Source: Rhizobium anhuiense
GTDB taxonomy: Bacteria; Pseudomonadota; Alphaproteobacteria; Rhizobiales; Rhizobiaceae
Length of the DNA: 64,000 nucleotides
Direction of reading: 5' to 3'
Assembly (NCBI RefSeq): GCF_003985145.1
Contig: NZ_ML133522.1
Coordinates: 682,001 to 746,000, forward strand
The notes beneath the pieces were generated by a model. The model worked only from the letters and a program-made list of their open reading frames with translations, did no database searches and was not told the DNA's origin. Positions 16,284 to 23,894 of the stretch are shown here, in pieces. Each line of letters opens with the position of its first letter. Positions within the stretch are counted from its first letter, which is position 1. A program made the position numbers and the translations under genes.

Positions 16284-17771
16284 ATGACAATCTACTATGT
16301 GAACTCAGCGACTGGCTCCGACCGCAACAACGGAACGGGCCAGAACTCGGCTTTTGCGACTTTGTCCAAAGTGGAATCCTTGAAACTGAAACCGGGCGAC
16401 AGCGTGCTTCTTGCCAAGGGGAGCGTGTTCAACGAGCAGTTTGATATCAAATATTCCGGCACCGAAAGCGCGCCGATCAAGATCGGCAGTTACGGGACGG
16501 GGGCAGCGCCCGTCATCCACAGCGGCGGCGACGGCATTCACAGTCTCTATGCCTCGAACATCGTCATCGAGAACCTCAAAATATCGAATACCGGGACTGC
16601 CGGCATTTATGGCGGCAGTGTCACGAACTGGACGGTCCGCAATGTCGAGATCGCCAAGACAGGCATGTCGGAAAATGCCGGCGCCGTCACCTTCCGGAGC
16701 AGCACGAACGTCACGGTCGAAGACAGCAAGATAACGGCCGTCAAGGGCGACGGCTTCTGGATCGAAAAGGTCGCCGGCGTCAAGCTTCTCGACAACACCG
16801 TGACCAGCGCGAACGGCTCGACCGCCGATGCCGTGCAGGTGAACGACAGCAGCAATATTCTGATCAAGGGCAACCATCTTGATCAGACGAACGCCGATAG
16901 CCCCAAGGGCGTGATCGCGCTGGTGCGGGCCACCGATGCCGTGGTCGAGGACAATGTGCTCACCGGCGGCGGCTTCGGCATCAGCGCGCCGGCCGGCAAG
17001 AATGTCGCAATTCGCGACAACGACATATCGGGATTTCACGGTTACAGTTGGTCCTTCGGCGTCGGCCTCGGCGATCAGGGCAATGCGCGGGATTATGATA
17101 TTTCAGGCAACCACATTCATGACGGCGCATGGGGCGTTGCCATCAGCGACGCCAGCGGCACCAGCTATACCCGCACGAATATCAAGGTGCACGACAATGT
17201 CTTCGACGACCTCTCGCAGGCGGCGCTGAAGGTCGACAGGCCGGCTTCCGGCTCCTTCACCAACAATACGATCGAGACCGGCACCACGGCCACCGCCATA
17301 TCGCCGTCCATCGTCGACGCGCACACCTTCACCGTCAGCAACAACCATACGGTCGCCAATGTCGAAACGGTGCTGGCGCGCCCGGTTGCCAAGACTGCCG
17401 CAGTCACGGAGGCGTCCGCGGATCCGGCGGTTGCCGCCGTCCATGACAATTTGAAGATCTTCAGCGATACGGGCGAGGCCCATCGCGGCAATCTTCTCGA
17501 AAACGACGGCTCTGACAACGACACCTTGGTTCTGCGCCGCTTCGGCGACGAAAGCGTCGGCAAACACGGCCTCACGCTGACCGGCGACTACGGCGTCATC
17601 CACGTGGACCGGGAAGGCAACTATGCCTACACGCTCGATGAAACGAAGCTTCCCGACCATGACGGCCATGTGAGCGAGTCCTTCAGCTACGGGATCAACG
17701 ACGGAAACTCGCACCATACCGACGGCGATACGCTGACCGTCTACATCCATATGGATAACTTGCTGGGCTGA
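16284..17771 (+). CDS. Right-handed beta-helix protein with C-terminal cadherin-like domain (paralogue 1)
   Basis: A 495-residue protein with no signal peptide. Residues about 1-360 are short parallel-beta-helix repeats typical of pectate-lyase-like polysaccharide-active or -binding proteins (NIVIENLKIS, NVTVEDSKIT, VKLLDNTVTS, NILIKGNHLD). After a linker, residues about 395-495 form a Bap/VCBS or cadherin-like module (GNLLENDGSDND, then GDYGVIHVDREGNYAYTL, ending DTLTVYIHMDNLLG). This C-terminal type resembles that of rhizobial Rap adhesins and other proteins exported by the PrsDE type I system, which lack Sec signals. I infer export by PrsDE and action on surface polysaccharide. No catalytic residues are identified, so it may be a binding protein only. 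Confidence 0.8.
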   Translation: MTIYYVNSATGSDRNNGTGQNSAFATLSKVESLKLKPGDSVLLAKGSVFNEQFDIKYSGTESAPIKIGSYGTGAAPVIHSGGDGIHSLYASNIVIENLKISNTGTAGIYGGSVTNWTVRNVEIAKTGMSENAGAVTFRSSTNVTVEDSKITAVKGDGFWIEKVAGVKLLDNTVTSANGSTADAVQVNDSSNILIKGNHLDQTNADSPKGVIALVRATDAVVEDNVLTGGGFGISAPAGKNVAIRDNDISGFHGYSWSFGVGLGDQGNARDYDISGNHIHDGAWGVAISDASGTSYTRTNIKVHDNVFDDLSQAALKVDRPASGSFTNNTIETGTTATAISPSIVDAHTFTVSNNHTVANVETVLARPVAKTAAVTEASADPAVAAVHDNLKIFSDTGEAHRGNLLENDGSDNDTLVLRRFGDESVGKHGLTLTGDYGVIHVDREGNYAYTLDETKLPDHDGHVSESFSYGINDGNSHHTDGDTLTVYIHMDNLLG

Positions 17772-17798
17772 GGGTGCGAGGCTGCAATGACACAAGGA

Positions 17799-17825
17799 GA
17801 AATCCCGGAAAGTTTCCGGGATTTC
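17799..17825 (+). terminator. Hairpin after the first beta-helix gene
   Basis: GAAATCCCGG at 17799-17808 and CCGGGATTTC at 17816-17825 form a perfect 10-base-pair stem with a 7-base loop, 27 bases after the stop codon. No U-tract follows directly, so it is a probable but not classic rho-independent terminator. Confidence 0.6.
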
Positions 17826-18368
17826 ATAAGCAGCCGTCAGCCCCCGTGCGGGGCGCGGACGCGTTTTTTCAAGCTCAACCGTAAGTTTTTGCCGGCTGTT
17901 CGTTGCCACGGGATCGGATTCAGGCAACGACGGAACGGGCACAACCTTCGCCGCAGCTGCAACCCGGTCGTGCATCGGCGGAGGCAGCGCCTTCCAGGAT
18001 GCGGACCTCGTCCTTGCCCGCGGAACGTCGCGGTGTCTCATAATGAACCGCAGCTGCATTCAAATGCACCGGAAAGCCTGCAAAAGGGTGTTCACTGTCA
18101 GCGCCGGTGACCATTGGTCGCGAGCTGCGATACGGTTCATTCACCTTTCGGTCGTTGTTCTGTAGATTATTTTCTTATAAGTTGTAGTCTTTAATATACC
18201 GCCACCGCCAGGCGTTTCTCGGGACCAAGGCAGGCCGCCCACAGGGTCTGCCAACCGCCGTGAAGGCAATATCGAAGGCCCTCTTGATGGCCTTTAACCC
18301 CGACCGCATCCGATCCACGCGTTGCAGCCGATGCAGACGGCTGCGCGGCAATTCGAGAACAAGGCGAT
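17826..18368. promoter_or_regulatory. Intergenic region before the second beta-helix gene
   Basis: There is no supported gene in this stretch. Around 18150-18200 the DNA turns sharply AT-rich, and TTGTTC followed 15 bases later by TATAAG (about 18154-18180) is a possible promoter for the downstream paralogue. That would give the second gene its own transcription start rather than read-through from the first. The spacing is short for sigma70, so this is tentative. Confidence 0.35.
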
Positions 18369-19850
18369 ATGGCAATCTATTATGTGAATCCAGCGATAGG
18401 CTCCAACGGCAACAATGGAACGAGCGTGGACACGCCGTTTGCATCGTTCTGGGCGGTGGAAAACTTGAAGCTGCAGCCGGGCGACAGCGTGCTGCTCGCC
18501 GCCGGAAGCGTGTTCAACGACCAACTCGACCTGAAATATTCCGGCACCGCTAGCGCCCCGATCACCATCGGCAGCTATGGGGTCGGCGACGCGCCGGTTA
18601 TCCATAGCCCCGGCGACGGCATTCACAGCCTCTATGCGTCGAATATCGTCATCGAGAACCTCAAGATCTCCGAGACAGCAGGCGCGGCCATCTATGGCGG
18701 CTATGTTTCGAACTGGACCGTCCGCAATGTCGAGGTGGAAAATACCGGAAGCTCCACCAAGTCCGGCTCCGTCACGTTCAGGACCGGCTCGAACATCACC
18801 ATCGAAAACAGCACGATCACCGGCGTGAACGGTGACGGCGTCTGGATCGAGAAGGTCAACGGCGTCAATTTTCTCAACAACACCGTCACCAACGCCCACG
18901 GCACCGCGGCAGATGCCGTACAGATGAACGACAGCAGCAATATCGTGATCAGCGGCAATTACCTCGACCAGACGGGCGCCGCGACGCCGAAGGGCGTCAT
19001 TGCGCTCATCCGGCCGGTGAATGCCGTGGTCGAGGATAATACGCTGATTGGTGGCGGCTTCGGGATCAGCGCCCAAGCGGGCACGAATATCGCCATCCAC
19101 GACAATGATATTTCAGGCTATGGCGGGTACAGCTGGTCCTATGCCATCGGTCTCGGGGACCAGGGCAATACGCGGGACTACGATATCTCAGGCAACTATA
19201 TCCATGACGGCGTATGGGGCGTGGCGGTCAGCTCTGCCGGCACCACCAGTTACGTTCGCGAAGGTATCGAGATCTACGGCAATGTCTTCGACGACCTGTC
19301 GCAGGCGGCGCTGAAGGTCGACAGGCCTGCATCCGGCTCTTTTCATGACAATGTCATCGCCAGCGATGTCACGCCCTACAGCATATCCCCGGCCATCATC
19401 GCCGCGAACACCTTTCCGGTCAGCAACAACACGACGCTCGAAGAGGCCCAGCTTGCGATTCTTGATAGTCACGTTGCGGGAGATGCAACGCATGCGGACG
19501 CAACCCCGACGATCGTCGCAACCCATGACAGCCTGAAAATCTCGGCCGACGCGGACGCCCATCATGGCAATCTCCTCGAAAATGACAGCTCGGCCAATGG
19601 GATCCTGCTGCTTCGCCGCTTTGACGGCGAGTTGGTCAACAAGAACGGTCTGACGCTGACCGGCCAATACGGCACCATCCATGTCGACGATCATGGTGAC
19701 TATAGCTACACGGTCGACGCGACGAAGCTTGCCGGGCTTAGCGGTGAGGTGAGCGAGACTTTTTACTATAAGATCTCCGACGGGGCCGCGCACCATTTCG
19801 ACACGGATACGCTGAGCATCTCCATCCATGTGGATGACTTGCTGAGCTGA
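18369..19850 (+). CDS. Right-handed beta-helix protein with C-terminal cadherin-like domain (paralogue 2)
   Basis: A 493-residue paralogue of the protein encoded 600 bases upstream, alignable end to end with only small gaps. Shared stretches include GDGIHSLYASNIVIENLKIS, LGDQGN, SGNYIHDG versus SGNHIHDG, and DLSQAALKVDRPASGSF. The linker around residues 365-395 is the most divergent part. It has the same plan: no signal peptide, a beta-helix to about 360 and a C-terminal GNLLEND...DTLSISIHVDDLLS module. I infer PrsDE-type secretion and binding or processing of a surface polysaccharide, as for its twin. The pair looks like an old tandem duplication followed by divergence. Confidence 0.8.
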   Translation: MAIYYVNPAIGSNGNNGTSVDTPFASFWAVENLKLQPGDSVLLAAGSVFNDQLDLKYSGTASAPITIGSYGVGDAPVIHSPGDGIHSLYASNIVIENLKISETAGAAIYGGYVSNWTVRNVEVENTGSSTKSGSVTFRTGSNITIENSTITGVNGDGVWIEKVNGVNFLNNTVTNAHGTAADAVQMNDSSNIVISGNYLDQTGAATPKGVIALIRPVNAVVEDNTLIGGGFGISAQAGTNIAIHDNDISGYGGYSWSYAIGLGDQGNTRDYDISGNYIHDGVWGVAVSSAGTTSYVREGIEIYGNVFDDLSQAALKVDRPASGSFHDNVIASDVTPYSISPAIIAANTFPVSNNTTLEEAQLAILDSHVAGDATHADATPTIVATHDSLKISADADAHHGNLLENDSSANGILLLRRFDGELVNKNGLTLTGQYGTIHVDDHGDYSYTVDATKLAGLSGEVSETFYYKISDGAAHHFDTDTLSISIHVDDLLS

Positions 19851-19920
19851 GAGGAATGTGGGCAGCAAACGGCGCCTTGCCCGGTCCGAGGCGCGGCGAT
19901 GGAGGAGGAGAGCGCATGTC

Positions 19921-20202
19921 TCAGCGGTCGCTGAACAGGATCCTGGTGACGTCGATTTCGATTTCCGCGCAGATGATCTCGTATTCGGTGACGATTGCGG
20001 GATCGGCGGAGATTTCCCTGCGCATGCGGTCAAGGACGGCGCAGGCCTCGCCATAGGCGCCGCACAATTCATAAAGATGGGGGCGGCTCGCCGCGGCTGC
20101 TCTGATGGTTGCCCGCGTCGCGGGCAGCCTCATCATCAGCCTGGCCAGCCCTTGTTCGGCGGCTTGCCGGGGAATGTGTGCTATGCCTTCTTTCCTGACC
20201 AT
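19921..20202 (-). CDS. Conserved hypothetical protein
   Basis: A 93-residue, mostly alpha-helical, probably cytosolic protein with no domain I recognise. It has a basic N-terminus (MVRKEG), an Arg/Ala-rich middle and an acidic C-terminus (TEYEIICAEIEIDVTRILF). I chose the ATG at 20202 because GAGGGG lies 8 bases upstream; a longer ORF to 20274 adds unlikely sequence. It reads in the same direction as nrsF and sigF but is 168 bases downstream of nrsF, so it may be in the same transcript. A plus-strand ORF over the same bases has a good ribosome site but a poor protein composition, and I judge it a shadow. Confidence 0.55.
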   Translation of the reverse strand: MVRKEGIAHIPRQAAEQGLARLMMRLPATRATIRAAAASRPHLYELCGAYGEACAVLDRMRREISADPAIVTEYEIICAEIEIDVTRILFSDR

Positions 20203-20370
20203 GCCATCACCCCTCGCTGCCTTCGTTTGCCTGTCCTGAGGGGTAGTACGCAGGAATGCTGCATCTGGTTTCATGCCGGATGCAGGATTAGTGCGCGCCG
20301 CTCCGATTCCTTCACGGAAAAATTGGTTATTGCATCGTGGTATCGGGGCGCAAGAATCCGACAGCCGGTC

Positions 20371-21015
20371 CTACCAGCGCAGAAGGCGACGACTGAAGAG
20401 GGCGCCGATTGCGCCTGTTAACAGGATGCCGAGCGAATACCAGAGGACGACGAAGGGCAGGCCGTTTTCGGTGCAGAACCAGGAATAGACCCAGGCGCCG
20501 GATGCGCCTGCTGCAATGCCGGCGACGAAGCCTGTCATCCCAAGCTTGCTTGGTGCGGCGCCGCGTAGCACCCATGTATTGGCGATCAGGATGGGCATGG
20601 CAAAGGCAAGGATCAGCAGCGGGCAATGCAGGGCGGAGGAGCCGAGCACCAGCACGGGATAGCTTGATGCCGGCGACAAAGCGAGCTGGATGACCGCCAT
20701 GGCGGCCAGAGCCAGCACGATTGCAGCGCCAATGCCGAAAAAGCGGCCTTCCGAGCCATCCGGCCGGGAGAGGCGGTAAACGGCGGCGAAGGCGGCGATT
20801 GCGAGCAGGGCATTATAGCCGGATTTGATCCAGAAAACCGGCAGCGTCAGCGCCTGCGTCATGTCTGTGCGAAGGCCGACGACAACAAGCATCAGCAGCA
20901 GCGAGACTGCCAAAGCAGGCAGGACGGCGAGCACGAAACGGCGTTCCAGCGCATGTCTCGGTACCGGCTTCAGATCTCTGACAAGGATGTCGATCACGTC
21001 CTCAGTTTCTCTCAC
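20371..21015 (-). CDS. nrsF: NrsF family membrane anti-sigma factor
   Basis: A 214-residue integral membrane protein with about six hydrophobic segments after a short charged cytosolic N-terminus (about 1-25), matching the NrsF (DUF1109) family. In Caulobacter and Azospira, NrsF holds the ECF sigma factor SigF inactive at the membrane and releases it on oxidative (hypochlorite, chromate, cadmium) stress. Cysteines are present at about 134 (SALHCPLL) and 186 (SWFCTEN), as expected for redox sensing in this family. It starts with GTG, which overlaps the sigF stop codon (GTGA), so sigma and anti-sigma are translationally coupled. Confidence 0.9.
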   Translation of the reverse strand: MRETEDVIDILVRDLKPVPRHALERRFVLAVLPALAVSLLLMLVVVGLRTDMTQALTLPVFWIKSGYNALLAIAAFAAVYRLSRPDGSEGRFFGIGAAIVLALAAMAVIQLALSPASSYPVLVLGSSALHCPLLILAFAMPILIANTWVLRGAAPSKLGMTGFVAGIAAGASGAWVYSWFCTENGLPFVVLWYSLGILLTGAIGALFSRRLLRW

Positions 21016-21560
21016 GTCCCACCTCGCAATCTTGCCGCCAGCGCCTTGATGCCTCTGTGAACACCGACCTTGACCGCCGATTCCGACTGTCCGGTGCGGC
21101 TTGCCGTATCGGCCACCGACTGCCCTTCGAGCTTGACCTGACGGATCAGTTCCTGCTGGTGCTGCGGCAGGCCGTTCAACAGCCGCTCGACATCCATGCG
21201 CGCTGCAATCGCATCCTCCCTGAAGTCGCCTTCGATCTCCTCGTTAAGCTCCATTTCCGACTTGTAGCGACCGCCATGTTTTCGGTGATGGTCGATCAGC
21301 TTGTAGCGGGCAATCGAGAAGAACCACGCGGTAAACGGCCGCTCCCTGTCATAGGTCGCCCGGCGCGCATGCAGCGCCAGCAACGTCTCCTGCACGAGAT
21401 CTTCCGTGTCGGACTTCGCCGCGGTGCCAATACGCCCGCCGTAGTAGCCGACGAGCAGGGGTCGCAACGTGCCGAGCAGACGCCGATAGGCAGCCTCGTC
21501 CCCGTCGAGGGACAGAAGCATCAGCATCTTCAGGGCTTGTTCCGAATGGGCGTTCGTCAT
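21012..21560 (-). CDS. sigF: ECF RNA polymerase sigma factor SigF
   Basis: A 182-residue ECF sigma factor. Region 2 (about 30-90) includes DTEDLVQETLLALHARR and RPFTAWFFSIARYKLIDHHRK. Region 4 (about 125-175) includes LPQHQQELIRQVKLEGQSVADTA and SESAVKVGVHRGIKAL. It pairs with the overlapping nrsF gene, the classic SigF/NrsF arrangement of proteobacteria. A GTAACC-N15-CGAATG site on the minus strand, 15 bases before this start, suggests autoregulation with a very short leader. The start at 21560 is chosen for length; ATGs further in cannot be excluded. Confidence 0.9.
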   Translation of the reverse strand: MTNAHSEQALKMLMLLSLDGDEAAYRRLLGTLRPLLVGYYGGRIGTAAKSDTEDLVQETLLALHARRATYDRERPFTAWFFSIARYKLIDHHRKHGGRYKSEMELNEEIEGDFREDAIAARMDVERLLNGLPQHQQELIRQVKLEGQSVADTASRTGQSESAVKVGVHRGIKALAARLRGGT

Positions 21561-21574
21561 GTCGTCTGCAATGT

Positions 21575-21601
21575 CATTCGCGTGGATGACGCTTTGGTTA
21601 C
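21575..21601 (-). promoter_or_regulatory. Candidate SigF promoter for sigF-nrsF
   Basis: On the minus strand GTAACC (21601-21596) is followed after 15 bases by CGAATG (21580-21575). This is close to the GTAACC / CGAA promoter form I recall for Caulobacter SigF. The predicted transcription start lies within about 10 bases of the sigF ATG, so the transcript would be almost leaderless. Confidence 0.6.
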
Positions 21602-21655
21602 AGGCGGATTCGAAAATCTCCTGACGGGCCAGCGCTATCACATAAGCGTGAGGCT

Positions 21656-21681
21656 GTAACTGCCTTCGCAAGAAGATCGAA
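21656..21681 (+). promoter_or_regulatory. Candidate SigF promoter for the methionine-rich peptide operon
   Basis: GTAAC (21656-21660) and CGAA (21678-21681) are spaced 17 bases apart on the plus strand, about 60 bases before the MXKDX gene. This is the same element pair as at the divergent sigF promoter, with one extra spacer base. It places the peptide, cytochrome b and molybdoenzyme genes under SigF. Confidence 0.6.
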
Positions 21682-21742
21682 TTCAGCACTGTGAGCCGTC
21701 GGCGGGTGCCGCGGACACATCAATCGATCCGAGGAGACCCTC

Positions 21743-22027
21743 ATGACCAAGATCCTTTCCACCCTTGCCGCCTGCACCTTCGTTATCGGCCTGTCGCTTG
21801 CCGGCGCCGCCAGCGCTCAAAGCAGCGATGCCATGAAGAAAGACAGCATGAAGACCGACGCGATGTCTAAGGACGCCATGTCGAAGGATACGATGTCGAA
21901 GGACGCGATGAAGCAGGACAACATGGCGACCGGCAGCACCAAGGCCGACTGCATGCACAATGCCGGCATGGAGAAGGACTCTATGAAGAAGGACACGATG
22001 ATGAAGGCCTGCGACGCGATGAAGTAA
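21743..22027 (+). CDS. Periplasmic methionine-rich MXKDX pentapeptide repeat protein (MrpX-like)
   Basis: A 94-residue protein with a Sec signal peptide (about 1-25, cleavage near ASA-QS) followed by a low-complexity Met-Lys-Asp repeat. Methionines fall at residues 31, 36, 41, 46, 51, 56, 61, 71, 76, 81 and 86, an exact five-residue period with one skipped unit. The mature chain has 13 Met in about 69 residues plus two Cys. Such MXKDX proteins include MrpX of Azospira, proposed to soak up hypochlorite by Met oxidation and to be repaired by YedY. The ribosome site is GAGGAG, about 6 bases before the ATG. The flanking sigF/nrsF and YedY-type genes support this role here. Confidence 0.85.
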   Translation: MTKILSTLAACTFVIGLSLAGAASAQSSDAMKKDSMKTDAMSKDAMSKDTMSKDAMKQDNMATGSTKADCMHNAGMEKDSMKKDTMMKACDAMK

Positions 22028-22035
22028 TAGTGGAT

Positions 22036-22069
22036 CGCGGCCGCTGAAACTATTTTGCCCGCGGCCGCG
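22036..22069 (+). terminator. Hairpin between the peptide and cytochrome genes
   Basis: CGCGGCCGC (22036-22044) and GCGGCCGCG (22061-22069) form a perfect 9-base-pair GC-rich stem with a 16-base loop, followed by TCTTTTC. It lies 9 bases after the peptide gene stop and probably acts as a partial terminator, so the sacrificial peptide is made in excess of the two enzyme subunits. Confidence 0.6.
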
Positions 22070-22111
22070 TCTTTTCGAGAAGACCTTTCAAGTCGATCCG
22101 GAGGACCTACG

Positions 22112-22954
22112 ATGGCCACGACCGATGCCGGCATGGCGAGCGGAGGAACGCTCTTCTACCGCCATGGCCTGCTGGTGCGCCTGTCGCACTGGGTAAACGT
22201 GCTGTGCATGACGGTGCTGCTGTTCAGCGGCCTGCAGATATTCAACGCCCACCCGGCGCTCTATTGGGGCCAGTATGGCGCTGATGACGATCCGTCCTTC
22301 ATTTCCATGGAAGCGGAGCAGGAAGGCGATGCGTTGAAAGGGGTGACACGCCTGGGCGGATTGACCTTCGACACGACGGGCGTTCTCGGGGTTTCGAATG
22401 TCGACGGCGAGGCTTCTGTGCAAGGTTTTCCGAGCTGGCTGACCATGCCGAGCTACCGGGACCTGGCGACGGGCCGGCGCTGGCATTTCTTTTTTGCCTG
22501 GCTGTTCGTCATCAACGGCTTCATCTACCTCGCCTATGGCTTTATCAGCCGGCATTTCCGCCGCGATTTGTTGCCGGCGCCCCAGGAGCTGAAGCCTTCG
22601 CATCTCGGCCATGAGATCGTCAATCACGCCCGGCTGCGCTTTCCCAAGGGGCCTGAGGCACGCCACTACAACACGCTGCAGAAACTCGCCTATATCGCGG
22701 TGATCTTCGTGCTGCTGCCGCTGATGGTTGCAACCGGTCTAACCATGTCGCCGGGCTTCAATGCGGTCGCGCCCTGGCTGCTCGACCTGTTCGGTGGCCG
22801 GCAATCGGCGCGGACGCTGCATTTTCTGACTGCTTTCTCGCTTGTCGCCTTCGTCGCGGTGCATGTGGCGATGGTGCTGGTCTCGGGCGTGTTCAACAAT
22901 CTGCGCTCGATGATCACCGGTTATTACGACATCGGCCAGGGAGGGAAATCATGA
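22112..22954 (+). CDS. Cytochrome b/b6 (b561-type) membrane subunit
   Basis: A 280-residue membrane protein of the cytochrome b561 / thiosulfate-reductase-b type, with four or five transmembrane helices. Candidate haem-ligand histidines lie in RLSHWVNVL (near residue 29), in the WHFFFAW helix (near 126) and in the late helix FVAVHVAMVL. An in-frame ATG at 22112 with GGAGGACC upstream was chosen over the longer ORF. Its stop overlaps the next gene by 4 bases (ATGA), so it probably anchors and passes electrons to the molybdoenzyme downstream, replacing the unrelated MsrQ/YedZ haem subunit found beside E. coli MsrP. Confidence 0.85.
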   Translation: MATTDAGMASGGTLFYRHGLLVRLSHWVNVLCMTVLLFSGLQIFNAHPALYWGQYGADDDPSFISMEAEQEGDALKGVTRLGGLTFDTTGVLGVSNVDGEASVQGFPSWLTMPSYRDLATGRRWHFFFAWLFVINGFIYLAYGFISRHFRRDLLPAPQELKPSHLGHEIVNHARLRFPKGPEARHYNTLQKLAYIAVIFVLLPLMVATGLTMSPGFNAVAPWLLDLFGGRQSARTLHFLTAFSLVAFVAVHVAMVLVSGVFNNLRSMITGYYDIGQGGKS

Positions 22955-23727
22955 GCCGCATCATTACCAGACGCCGCTTCCTGATCGGCGCGACCATGAC
23001 GGCGTCGGCGCTGGGGCTTGCCGGCTGCGATGCACTCGGCGAAAGCGATCGGACGAAATCGGTGCTCAAGATCGCCGAAGGCCTCAGCATGAAGACCCAG
23101 CGCTTCCTGCTTGGCGACGACGCGCTCGCCCGCGAGTTCACGGAAGCCGATATCTCGCCGACCTTTCGCGCCAACGGCACGAGCATGCCCGACAATGCTC
23201 GCTATATCGAGTGGATGAACCAGCGGTTTTCAAGCTGGCGGCTCGAGGTCGGCGGGCTGGTCGACAAGCCGATGCAACTGTCGCTGGCGGAGTTGAAAGC
23301 CCTGCCGGCCCGTACACAGATCACCCGGCACGACTGCGTCGAGGGCTGGAGCGCCATCGGCAAATGGACCGGCGTGCCGCTCGGCGCGCTGCTACAGGCA
23401 GCCGGTCTGAAACCCGAAGCCCGCTACATTGTGTTCCACTGCGCCGACGAATACGAAAAGACGCTCGACGGCAGCGGCTGGTATTACGAAAGCATCGATC
23501 TCGTCGACGCGTTTCATCCCCAGACCATCCTCGCCCACACCATGAACGGCCGCGATCTCGAAGTCGCCCACGGCGCGCCGCTCCGGCTCCGGGTCGAGCG
23601 CCAGCTCGGCTACAAGCAGGCAAAATACCTGACCGGCATCGAAGCCGTCGCCGATCTCGGCCAGCTTTACGGCGGCAATGGCGGCTTTTGGGAAGATCGC
23701 GGTTATGAATGGTATGCGGGTATATAG
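22951..23727 (+). CDS. Periplasmic molybdopterin oxidoreductase, YedY/SuoX type
   Basis: A 258-residue sulfite-oxidase-family molybdoenzyme. A twin-arginine-like start (RRRFLIG at residues 7-13) is followed by a lipobox-like LAGC ending at Cys26, so it is exported and possibly lipid-anchored. The Mo ligand is Cys129 in the motif HDCVEGWS, and GVPLGALLQAAGLKPEARYI follows as in YedY. Genes of this kind reduce oxidised methionine or other sulfoxides in the periplasm, taking electrons from a membrane cytochrome. It is coupled to the cytochrome b gene, and the methionine-rich peptide encoded upstream is its likely substrate. It is shorter than E. coli MsrP (about 330). Confidence 0.85.
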   Translation: MSRIITRRRFLIGATMTASALGLAGCDALGESDRTKSVLKIAEGLSMKTQRFLLGDDALAREFTEADISPTFRANGTSMPDNARYIEWMNQRFSSWRLEVGGLVDKPMQLSLAELKALPARTQITRHDCVEGWSAIGKWTGVPLGALLQAAGLKPEARYIVFHCADEYEKTLDGSGWYYESIDLVDAFHPQTILAHTMNGRDLEVAHGAPLRLRVERQLGYKQAKYLTGIEAVADLGQLYGGNGGFWEDRGYEWYAGI

Positions 23728-23734
23728 GTGGCGG

Positions 23735-23881
23735 TCATAACGCCCGTCCCAGTTCTATCAGATTAAGAGCGAAAGCGTCTGCCTCGCGCCGCCAGTGCTC
23801 GAAATGGCAGCCGACGCGCACGACGGCGGCATTGACGTTGCCGCCATCCAGGGGGATCTCGGGTTCCAGCAAGGTCGTCAT
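23735..23881 (-). pseudogene. Remnant of an APH-type phosphotransferase gene (N-terminal piece)
   Basis: A 48-codon minus-strand reading frame begins MTTLLEPEIPLDGGNVNAAV and continues VVRVGCHFEHW. The IPLxGGNVNAAVVRVG stretch is the typical N-terminus of aminoglycoside-phosphotransferase-family kinases. The rest of the kinase (HxD, DFG regions) is absent and the frame ends after about 20 unrelated codons. Spacing to the upstream GAGGGG is too short for good translation. I read it as a decayed gene fragment left by a deletion; a short functional peptide is unlikely. Confidence 0.4.
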
Positions 23882-23894
23882 CCCCTCAAAAGAT

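Noticed and set aside
19916..20056. A plus-strand 46-codon frame with a good GAGGAGGAG ribosome site.
   Set aside because: The Ser/Ile/Arg composition is poor and the minus-strand frame over the same bases reads as a better protein.
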